A DNA stretch of 41,359 nucleotides from contig SFJA01000005.1 in assembly GCA_004556005.1 (NCBI GenBank), positions 1 to 41,359 on the forward strand, given 5' to 3'. Positions 22,148-29,147 of this stretch are shown one piece after another (position 1 is the first letter of the stretch; every line of letters starts with the position of its first letter). The stretch is from Bacteroidales bacterium. Its GTDB lineage: Bacteria; Bacteroidota; Bacteroidia; Bacteroidales; UBA932. The translations under genes were made by a program, and so were the position numbers. A model generated the notes under the pieces. That model was not told where the DNA came from and searched no databases. It saw nothing but the letters and a program-made list of their open reading frames with translations.

Positions 22148-24082
22148 ATGGCTCAAAAACAGAATAAACGAAACAACAAGAATAAGACTCGTGTGGTCAA
22201 AATCAACTTTTCCTGGTTTTATATCCTGCTGATGCTCGGCATCGTAATGATGCTTTTCAGCTCAAGGGGAGTTCCTCCTGCAAAGATCGAATGGGCGGAG
22301 GTGAAGGAAATGATTCAGGCCGGTGATGTCAAGGAAGTGCATTTCATCAGGAACGACTATAAAGGCAATGTTTCGGTTCTTCCAGACAGGATGTCCAAAT
22401 ACGCCGACCGTTTCCAGGGTGGAAAGGTTCCTGCAAGTTCTCCTCAGTTCTTTTTCCTGACCAGTCCGGGTTTTGACCCCGAACAGGAATTCGCCCTGCT
22501 CAACGAAGGAAAACCGGCATCGGGGCAGGCTAAACTGGTTATCGAGAATGAAAGCCGCATTTGGGAAAACCTGCTCGAGTGGGGGCTTCCTTTCCTGCTG
22601 CTTATTCTGATGTGGGTGTGGATGTTCCGTGGAATGGCCCGCCAGAACGGCGGAGGCGCCGGCGGGATGAATCCTTTCAATGTGGGCAAGGCTACCGGCA
22701 AACTGACAGACAAGGACAAGGTCAACGTTACTTTCAAGGATGTTGCAGGTCTTTACGGAGCAAAGGAGGAGGTAATGGAAATCGTTGACTTCCTGCGCAA
22801 TCCGAAGAAATACACTTCACTTGGCGGCAAGATTCCTAAGGGTGCGCTCCTGGTTGGCCCTCCGGGTACCGGAAAGACGCTTCTTGCCAAGGCGGTGGCT
22901 GGGGAGGCCAACGTGCCTTTCTTCAGCATCAGCGGATCCGATTTTGTTGAGATGTTTGTCGGTGTCGGTGCGGCAAGGGTCAGGGACCTCTTTACTCAGG
23001 CAAAGGAAAAAGCACCGTGCATCGTATTTATAGACGAAATCGATGCGGTTGGACGCGCGAGGGGCAAGAACGTTGGCTTTTCAAGCAATGACGAAAGGGA
23101 AAACACCCTGAATCAGTTGCTTACTGAAATGGATGGCTTCGGTACCAACAGCGGTGTGATTGTTCTTGCCGCGACAAACCGTGCAGACATACTTGACAAG
23201 GCGCTTATGCGTGCAGGTCGTTTCGACAGGCAGATCAACGTCACTCTTCCTGACCTCAATGAACGCAAGGAGATATTCCAGGTGCATCTTGCCAAAATCA
23301 AGCTTGCAGACGGATTTGACCTCGATACTATAGCAAAACATACTCCGGGATTTTCCGGCGCCGACATAGCCAATGTCTGCAACGAGGCTGCACTTACTGC
23401 CGCACGTCACGACAAGCAGAGCGTTGACAATTCCGACTTTATGGAGGCGGTTGACAGGGTTGTCGGAGGCATCGAGCGCAAAAAGACAATAATGAGCCAG
23501 AAGGAGAAGATGCTTACTGCATACCACGAGGCGGGACACGCTGTAACAGGTTGGTTGCTTGAAGGTTGCGATCCTGTACTCAAGGTCAGCATCGTGCCTC
23601 GCGGTCAGGCCCTCGGTCTTACCTGGAGCCTTCCGGATGAAAAGGTAATGATGTCGCGCAGCGATATGATAGACAATATGTGCTGTCTGGTTGGCGGAAG
23701 GGTTGCTGAAGAAATAGTAAACAACGGTGTTCCTTGCACCGGAGCCCTGAACGATTTTGAGCGTATGACCAAAATGGCCTACTCTATGGTGGCCTATTAC
23801 GGAATGAGCGACAAGGTAGGTAACGTTTCCTTCTACAACGCTGACAACGGTTATTCGTTCAGCAAGCCTTATAGCGAAAAGACAGCTGAACTTATTGACG
23901 ATGAGGTGCGTAAACTTGTTGGCAAAGTGACGGACCGTACACGTAGCCTCTTGATGGAAAATTGGAGCGCTCTCGAGAAACTTGCTGAAACGCTTGTCGA
24001 GAAGGAAGTCATAACAGCCAGCGATATTGAAGCCGTTCTCGGTCCTAAGGCAGGTGAACACGGAGAAGACAGACTGAAATGA
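22148..24082 (+). CDS. ftsH: ATP-dependent zinc metalloprotease FtsH
   Basis: A 644-residue membrane AAA+ protease that extracts and degrades membrane and cytoplasmic proteins. A basic N-terminus leads to the first transmembrane helix (about 18-37, FSWFYILLMLGIVMMLFSS), a periplasmic domain, and a second helix (about 142-160, LPFLLLILMWVWMF). The AAA domain has Walker A GPPGTGKT near 237, Walker B IVFIDEIDAVGRARG, and the second region of homology ATNRADILDKALMRAGRFDRQ. The substrate pore motif FVG is in EMFVGVGAARVRD. The zinc site HEAGH is near 461, with the third ligand Asp in the LNDFERMTKMAY segment. cdsA overlaps its stop by ATGA. Confidence 0.97.
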   Translation: MAQKQNKRNNKNKTRVVKINFSWFYILLMLGIVMMLFSSRGVPPAKIEWAEVKEMIQAGDVKEVHFIRNDYKGNVSVLPDRMSKYADRFQGGKVPASSPQFFFLTSPGFDPEQEFALLNEGKPASGQAKLVIENESRIWENLLEWGLPFLLLILMWVWMFRGMARQNGGGAGGMNPFNVGKATGKLTDKDKVNVTFKDVAGLYGAKEEVMEIVDFLRNPKKYTSLGGKIPKGALLVGPPGTGKTLLAKAVAGEANVPFFSISGSDFVEMFVGVGAARVRDLFTQAKEKAPCIVFIDEIDAVGRARGKNVGFSSNDERENTLNQLLTEMDGFGTNSGVIVLAATNRADILDKALMRAGRFDRQINVTLPDLNERKEIFQVHLAKIKLADGFDLDTIAKHTPGFSGADIANVCNEAALTAARHDKQSVDNSDFMEAVDRVVGGIERKKTIMSQKEKMLTAYHEAGHAVTGWLLEGCDPVLKVSIVPRGQALGLTWSLPDEKVMMSRSDMIDNMCCLVGGRVAEEIVNNGVPCTGALNDFERMTKMAYSMVAYYGMSDKVGNVSFYNADNGYSFSKPYSEKTAELIDDEVRKLVGKVTDRTRSLLMENWSALEKLAETLVEKEVITASDIEAVLGPKAGEHGEDRLK

Positions 24083-24906
24083 AAGAATTTGCACTTAGAA
24101 CGTTGACGAGCGTCGTTTTTGTGGCGGTAATGGTTGCGGGGCTCCTCGTACCATACGCTGCCGGCGCTCTTTTCCTTGTAATTATGGCGCAGTCGATGAA
24201 CGAGTTTTATCGTATGGCGCTTGGTGGCAGCTTCAGGTATGTGACCGGGCTTTCGATTCTTGCCTGTGGTACGGCATACATTGTTCTGTATGGCATTCGT
24301 GCGTTCGGATTGTCCGCATCCTGGTTTGCAGCGCCTGTGATTGTACTGTTGCTTATGCTTGCCGCCATTGTTCTCAGCTGTAAGGTCGAGGACGCTTCCC
24401 GGATTGCGTATGTTTTTGTCCCTCAAGTAATTATTGCTCTTCCGCTGATGTGTACACCGTACCTTCTATTTCCTCAGGGTCAGATGGACGGCACTCTTCT
24501 GCTTTCGGTTTTTATCGTCATCTGGCTTTCTGACGTCGGAGCATATCTTGTGGGAAGTACCCTTGGTCAGCGACCGGGTTCCAAGCGTCTCGCGCCTCAT
24601 ATTTCACCAAAAAAATCCTGGTGGGGATTCTTCGGGGGAGTAATCTGCGCAGTGTTGATTGCAGCAATCCTTCATTTTGCAGGAATATGCAAACTTGGAA
24701 TATGGCATACACTTGCACTTGGCGCAGTCACAAGCATCGCGTCCGTGTTCGGTGATCTGCTCGAGTCGTTGTGGAAAAGACATTTCGGTGTCAAGGATTC
24801 AGGGAAGTGCATACCGGGACACGGCGGAATGTATGACCGTTTCGACAGTTCTTTCGCTGCCTTGCCGGCCGCATTTGCTTACCTTCTTATATTCGGATTG
24901 ATATGA
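24079..24906 (+). CDS. cdsA: Phosphatidate cytidylyltransferase
   Basis: A 275-residue integral membrane enzyme that makes CDP-diacylglycerol from phosphatidic acid and CTP, the branch point of phospholipid synthesis. The C-terminal family signature is complete: SDVGAYLVGSTLGQRPGSKRLAPHISPKKSWWGFFGG, then SVFGDLLESLWKRHFGVKDSGKCIPGHGGMYDRFDS. About six to eight hydrophobic segments are visible, including VFVAVMVAGLLVPYAAGALFL near the start. It overlaps ftsH and psd by ATGA on both sides. Within this operon cdsA and psd are two steps of phosphatidylethanolamine synthesis; the phosphatidylserine synthase between them is not in the window. Confidence 0.95.
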   Translation: MKEFALRTLTSVVFVAVMVAGLLVPYAAGALFLVIMAQSMNEFYRMALGGSFRYVTGLSILACGTAYIVLYGIRAFGLSASWFAAPVIVLLLMLAAIVLSCKVEDASRIAYVFVPQVIIALPLMCTPYLLFPQGQMDGTLLLSVFIVIWLSDVGAYLVGSTLGQRPGSKRLAPHISPKKSWWGFFGGVICAVLIAAILHFAGICKLGIWHTLALGAVTSIASVFGDLLESLWKRHFGVKDSGKCIPGHGGMYDRFDSSFAALPAAFAYLLIFGLI

Positions 24907-25556
24907 CAATAGATAAAGATTCCTACGGCTCACTTGCCCTCGTTTATTCCCTGTCTGCGCTTGCGGTTGTTCTGCTCTTCGTTTTTGTCAGGATTCCCTG
25001 GCTGACCTGGCCTCTGACCGCATCCCTGCTCTGGTTCTGTATTTGGCAGACCCGCTTCTTTTCCGTTCCCGACCGCAAGTGCTCGGGTACGGACAATCTT
25101 GTGTCTTCTGTAGCTGACGGCAGGGTTGTAATCGCCGAAAAGGTGTTTGAGTCTGAAGTGCTTGGCAAAGAGGCTCTACAGGTAAGCGTCTATATGAATT
25201 TTTTTGATTTTCACGCGAACTTCTGGCCCGTCAACGGAGAAGTGACCGAGTGGAAGTATTGCCCGGGCAAGCATATGTTTGCTTACAAACCCAAGTCGAG
25301 TCTTGAGAATGAACATACCTGGGTAAAGCTCAGGACAGCTTCCGGAAAGGAAATCATGTTCAAACAGATTGCCGGCGGTTTTGCGCGCAGGATAGTCTGC
25401 CACGCCGATCCCGGGCTCAAGGTGCAGGCCGGCAAGCAGCTCGGAATCATCAAGTTCGGATCAAGAATCGACATACTTCTTCCCCTTGATGCAAAAGTCA
25501 AGGTGAAACCTGGAGACCTCGTAAGGGCTTGCGAGAGCGTAATAGCAGAACTCTGA
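24903..25556 (+). CDS. psd: Phosphatidylserine decarboxylase, short (archaeal-type) form
   Basis: A 217-residue membrane-associated pro-enzyme that converts phosphatidylserine to phosphatidylethanolamine. Two hydrophobic segments occupy residues 10-50. The catalytic domain has SVADGRVVIAEKV (about 69-81), MNFFDFHANFWPVNGEV with His104, and the processing motif KFGSRIDILLP, in which Gly186-Ser187 is the expected self-cleavage site that creates the pyruvoyl group. A small alpha subunit of about 30 residues would be released. The E. coli-type LGST motif is replaced by FGS, as is usual in this shorter class. Start and cdsA stop overlap by ATGA. It converges on the GNAT gene with an 11-base gap. 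Confidence 0.92.
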   Translation: MTIDKDSYGSLALVYSLSALAVVLLFVFVRIPWLTWPLTASLLWFCIWQTRFFSVPDRKCSGTDNLVSSVADGRVVIAEKVFESEVLGKEALQVSVYMNFFDFHANFWPVNGEVTEWKYCPGKHMFAYKPKSSLENEHTWVKLRTASGKEIMFKQIAGGFARRIVCHADPGLKVQAGKQLGIIKFGSRIDILLPLDAKVKVKPGDLVRACESVIAEL

Positions 25557-25567
25557 TTCTTGTTGCC

Positions 25568-26695
25568 CTATATCTTCTTGCTGTACGATCTTCTGCGCGT
25601 ATAAGGCTTAGGCTTGTACACATCGAAGAGAGTCTGGACCTTGAGATTGGTTTCAAGTTGCGGATTCATTACCATCCTCTTGATTCCGTACTTGATTGCG
25701 TTTTCGTGCAAATACTTGAATATCAATGCGCTGGCTCCCATTCTTTGATACTCGGGAAGCACACCTATCATAAGGGCCTCAATAGTGTCGTTGCTATTCA
25801 GAGCCTTGAGAATTGGAATAAATCCGAACGGGAACAACCTTCCGCGGGCTTTCTTTATTGCTTTTGACAACGACGGAACACAAACTGCAAATCCCACCGC
25901 CTTGTCTTCCCTGTCAACGAGTATGCACACAAAATCCTTGTTGAGTATGCCCAGATAAGACTTGACATAGGCATCAATCTGTTTCTCGCTCAGCTTGGTA
26001 AACTGGTATAGCGGAGCAAAGGCTTCGTTGAGTGTGTGGAAAAGCGCTTTCCCGTACTTGTCCCCAAGTTCCTTCATAGACCGGGCCTGATAAACCCTCA
26101 ACCCGAACCTCTTCTCAACAAGTTCAGCATATTTCAGAACTTCAGGCAGTTGCGGTGAGATCTCCACCCAGTCCTGGAGCCAGTCGGCATCCTTTTCCAG
26201 ACCATACTCCTTGAGTCTTGTATCGTAGTACGGGTAGTTGTAAAGGCAGGTAAAGGAAGAAAGATTCTCGTATCCTTCAACCAGAGAGCCCTCCTTGTCC
26301 ATATCAGTAAAACCCAAAGGCCCCTTCATCGTGTCGCAACCCCTTTCTGCTCCCCATTTCTCAACCTCGGAAAGCAGGGCCTTCAGCACATCTGCATCAT
26401 CGACAAAATCAAGCCAGCCGAACCTGACCACCTTGCAGTCCCAGGTCCTGTTGGCATTGTGGTTTATTATTGCGGCAACCCTCCCGACAACGTTACCGTC
26501 CCTGTAGGCAAGAAAATAATCTGCATCGCAAAATTCAAAAGCAGGGTTTTTATCCTTTCTGAGCGTCTCGAACTCGTCTCCAATCAGAGCGGGTACCCAG
26601 TTGTCGCAATTCTTGTATAATCTCTCGGGATAGGTTATGAATGTGCGGAGCTGACACCGCGTAGAGACTTTCACTACAGTAATTTCCTGTTTCAT
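25568..26695 (-). CDS. GNAT-fold N-acetyltransferase-like protein
   Basis: A 375-residue protein of a Bacteroidota family annotated as N-acyl/N-acetyltransferase. The N-terminal half carries NCDNWVPALIGDEFETLRKDKNPAFEF and a strand-turn FLAYRDGNVVGRVAAIINHNANRTW reminiscent of one GNAT half. The second half has DFVCILVDREDKAVGFAVCVPSLSKAI and a putative acetyl-CoA segment IEALMIGVLPEYQRMGASALIFKYL, in which QRMGAS resembles the Q/RxxGxG/A motif. This suggests two tandem GNAT-like folds, as in FemX or N-myristoyltransferase relatives. The C-terminus is strongly basic (YTRRRSYSKKI), which may aid RNA or membrane binding. No signal peptide is seen. The substrate is unknown. Confidence 0.78.
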   Translation of the reverse strand: MKQEITVVKVSTRCQLRTFITYPERLYKNCDNWVPALIGDEFETLRKDKNPAFEFCDADYFLAYRDGNVVGRVAAIINHNANRTWDCKVVRFGWLDFVDDADVLKALLSEVEKWGAERGCDTMKGPLGFTDMDKEGSLVEGYENLSSFTCLYNYPYYDTRLKEYGLEKDADWLQDWVEISPQLPEVLKYAELVEKRFGLRVYQARSMKELGDKYGKALFHTLNEAFAPLYQFTKLSEKQIDAYVKSYLGILNKDFVCILVDREDKAVGFAVCVPSLSKAIKKARGRLFPFGFIPILKALNSNDTIEALMIGVLPEYQRMGASALIFKYLHENAIKYGIKRMVMNPQLETNLKVQTLFDVYKPKPYTRRRSYSKKI

Positions 26696-26720
26696 CGGTT
26701 CAGATTTTGTAAAATTAAAA

Positions 26721-26752
26721 GCAAAATTAACATTTCTTTATATTTCTGCAAA
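26721..26752 (-). promoter_or_regulatory. Promoter of the GNAT-family gene
   Basis: On the minus strand, TTTG (complement of 26749-26752), 19 bases, then TAATTTTGC (complement of 26721-26729). Both elements and the spacing fit the Bacteroidota consensus, with the start codon 25 bases downstream. Confidence 0.7.
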
Positions 26753-26782
26753 TCCTATCAGTCCCGTAATGCCTTTTTTTCC

Positions 26783-26791
26783 TATATTTGC
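26783..26791 (+). promoter_or_regulatory. -7 box for the small membrane protein and S9 peptidase genes
   Basis: TATATTTGC is an exact consensus match, 24 bases before the ATG at 26816. No TTG was found at the -33 distance. A second TATATTTG (26802-26809) sits closer to the start and could be an alternative. Confidence 0.65.
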
Positions 26792-26815
26792 AGACACACA
26801 TATATATTTGAAAAT

Positions 26816-27241
26816 ATGACAACCAAAGGAAAAGTATTCGGAGGATTGAGCATAGTATTGGTCCTCGCTCTTGCAGCCTTTATCTACTTCAAGTTCTATT
26901 TCGTGTTCGGAGAAGGAGTAAAGGCCGGCGAACTCAACCAGATAGTTTACAAGGGTTGGGTATGGAAAACTTATGAAGGCAGACTCATCCAGACCGGTTT
27001 CAAGGGCGCAAAGGGCGGCGGTACGATACAGTCCAACGAGTTTAACTTTTCCGTTGTAAACAAGGATATCGCCGACTCCCTGATGCGTTGCAGCGGAAAG
27101 ATGGTGGAACTTCACTATCGCGAATACAACGGAGCCCTTCCGTGGCGCGGAGTGCAGAGATACATCGTTGACCGCATCGTGTCTGTACGCGAAGAAAGCA
27201 ATGTCGGAAACGAAGTTCCAATCATTGTGGGTGATGTCTAA
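26816..27241 (+). CDS. Small membrane-anchored protein of unknown function
   Basis: A 141-residue protein with one N-terminal membrane anchor (residues 8-29, GGLSIVLVLALAAFIYFKFYF), followed by a compact beta-rich domain outside the membrane. Visible landmarks are GEGVKAGELNQIVYKGWVWKTYEG, then LIQTGFKG, FNFSVVNKDIADSLMRCSGKMVELHYREYN, and a C-terminal YIVDRIVSV. I recall homologues in Bacteroidota databases carrying the name 6-phosphogluconate dehydrogenase. Nothing here supports that: there is no Rossmann glycine motif and the protein is far too short. The conserved-looking KTYEGRLIQTG core suggests a small OB- or SH3-like barrel. It is followed after 4 bases by the S9 peptidase, so the two are probably co-transcribed. 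Confidence 0.8.
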   Translation: MTTKGKVFGGLSIVLVLALAAFIYFKFYFVFGEGVKAGELNQIVYKGWVWKTYEGRLIQTGFKGAKGGGTIQSNEFNFSVVNKDIADSLMRCSGKMVELHYREYNGALPWRGVQRYIVDRIVSVREESNVGNEVPIIVGDV

Positions 27242-27245
27242 TCTT

Positions 27246-29141
27246 ATGAGAACGATAAGTATTTTATTGATCGGGATGCTCTCAGGAGCCCCGATTTTTG
27301 CTCAGCAGCAGGTGCAGCAGCTGCGTCCTGGTCACGACGGCGAACGCATTGCTATCGATGACCTTGGATCAGGCCGCTACTATCCTTCGCTGCCATACTT
27401 CCATTTCGACCTCTCCGGCAGGCCTTGTCCCGGATACTCGGCTCCCGACAGACGCGAATGGCGGCTTCCCGTCAGCGACAATCCTGCAATCAGCTACGGC
27501 AAGGAAGTCTCCAGGAACGAATTCGGCTGTACCGAAGGCGTTTTTCCGTCTCCGGACAGCAGCCTCCTTGCAGTTTACCGCAAGGATGAGTCTTTTGTCT
27601 GCCGTTTTCCTATCCTGGACATACGCCCGCGTACCGCTACCGACGAGCTCATACCCTATCCGATGGCGGGCACGCCGTCGGAACGCCTGTCGCTGTGCAT
27701 TTGCGACACCCTCGGCAACGTGATTGCGACCATAGTCCCGGACCAATTCTCTCCTGAACGTTACCTGACCGGCGTGAGCTGGACTGCGGACGGAAAGGCG
27801 GTGTTCGTTGGGGTGCTGGACAGGGAACAGCATAACCTGCATCTCAATCTGTATGACGCACGCAGCGGAGAACTGCGCAGGACGCTGCTTACGGAGAGTA
27901 ACGATGCCTGGGTTGAGCCGCTGGACCCTGTAAGGGCGCTTGATTGCGGGCTTTTCATATACAGGACTGACAACAGAGACTCTTTTCGCAACCTTTATCT
28001 TTGTGATACCCTGGGCGGAATCGTCAACATTGCGCCTACGGCTGCGGACCTTGAGTATGTGGCGCATACGGAGGATGCTCGCGGAATCAGGATTTTTTAC
28101 ACCACGGCACAGTATTCTCCTGTGGAGAACCACCTTATGAGCGTGTACGTGCGCAAGGGAAGGAGTCTTTCGAAATGCAGGATTGCAAGCCCTTGCAGGC
28201 TGACTTCCGAACAGGGCTGGCACGACGTGATTATGTCGGATGATTGCAGCCGCTTCATCGACCGATGGTCGTCCGTTGACAATCCGGGCTGTGTGGCTCT
28301 CCGTTCTGCTGCCGACGGAAGTCTGCTCGAATCCCTTGCCCAAGCTCAGGATCCCCTTGCGGATGTCGCTATGCCTGAGCTTGAAATGGGTACAACGCTT
28401 GCTGCAGACGGGGTGACCCGGAATTGGTTCCGCTTCTGGAAACCTGTGGGATACAAGCCTGACGGGAAATATCCTCTCATAGTATATGTTTACGGAGGCC
28501 CTCATTCGCAACTGGTTCAGGACCGTTGGCTGGCCAATGTCCGTATGTGGGAACTCGCTATGGCACAGAGGGGTTACGCCGTGTATGTGCAGGACAACAG
28601 GGGCACTTCAAACAGAGGAGCCGAATTTGAAAAGGCAATCAACCGCTGTTGCGGGCAGGTGGAAATGGCAGACCAGATTGCCGGTCTTAATGCACTGCTG
28701 GAGCGTTGTCCTTGGATTGACAGGGACAGGATCGGTGTGCACGGATGGAGCTACGGCGGCTTTATGACCATAAGTCTCTGTACCTCATATCCTCAAATCT
28801 TCAAGGTGGCAGTCGCCGGAGGACCGGTCATCGACTGGAAGTGGTATGAGGTGATGTACGGAGAAAGGTATATGGACACTCCGCAGAGCAATCCTGAGGG
28901 ATATGCCCTGACATCACTGCTTGACAAGGCAGACCGTCTCCAGGCAAAAATGCTTATCTGTCAGGGAGTTATCGACCCGGTTGTGGTCTGGCAGCATTCG
29001 CTCAGCTTCGTGCAGAACTGCGTGGAACTTGGCGTGCCTGTCGATTATTTCCCTTATCCGCGTTCAGAACACAATATGGCTGGAAAGGCGCGCAAGCACC
29101 TCTACAACAAGATCACCGATTATTTCATCGACTATCTGTAG
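27246..29141 (+). CDS. Dipeptidyl-peptidase IV-like S9 serine peptidase
   Basis: A 631-residue secreted serine peptidase of the prolyl-oligopeptidase clan. A signal peptide (about residues 1-20, ending PIFAQ) precedes a beta-propeller like DPPIV_N, which recruits peptide substrates. The alpha/beta-hydrolase domain begins near GYKPDGKYPLIVYVYGGPHSQ. The catalytic triad can be placed: Ser502 in GWSYGG, Asp577 in GVIDPVV and His609 in SEHNM. Such enzymes release N-terminal dipeptides, often Xaa-Pro, in the periplasm, and asaccharolytic or protein-feeding Bacteroidota encode several of them. The reading frame is open upstream, but ATG at 27246 gives the signal peptide directly. It is shorter than classic DPP IV (about 720), so exact specificity is uncertain. 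Confidence 0.9.
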   Translation: MRTISILLIGMLSGAPIFAQQQVQQLRPGHDGERIAIDDLGSGRYYPSLPYFHFDLSGRPCPGYSAPDRREWRLPVSDNPAISYGKEVSRNEFGCTEGVFPSPDSSLLAVYRKDESFVCRFPILDIRPRTATDELIPYPMAGTPSERLSLCICDTLGNVIATIVPDQFSPERYLTGVSWTADGKAVFVGVLDREQHNLHLNLYDARSGELRRTLLTESNDAWVEPLDPVRALDCGLFIYRTDNRDSFRNLYLCDTLGGIVNIAPTAADLEYVAHTEDARGIRIFYTTAQYSPVENHLMSVYVRKGRSLSKCRIASPCRLTSEQGWHDVIMSDDCSRFIDRWSSVDNPGCVALRSAADGSLLESLAQAQDPLADVAMPELEMGTTLAADGVTRNWFRFWKPVGYKPDGKYPLIVYVYGGPHSQLVQDRWLANVRMWELAMAQRGYAVYVQDNRGTSNRGAEFEKAINRCCGQVEMADQIAGLNALLERCPWIDRDRIGVHGWSYGGFMTISLCTSYPQIFKVAVAGGPVIDWKWYEVMYGERYMDTPQSNPEGYALTSLLDKADRLQAKMLICQGVIDPVVVWQHSLSFVQNCVELGVPVDYFPYPRSEHNMAGKARKHLYNKITDYFIDYL

Positions 29142-29147
29142 GTCCTG

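Noticed and set aside
23081..24094. Long minus-strand frame of 337 codons opposite ftsH
   Set aside because: It is fully antisense to the conserved FtsH protease domain, is rich in Cys, His and Val in no domain-like pattern, and has no promoter box.
27369..28511. Minus-strand frame of 380 codons opposite the S9 peptidase
   Set aside because: It mirrors the codon pattern of the real gene, is rich in Arg and lacks any recognisable motif.
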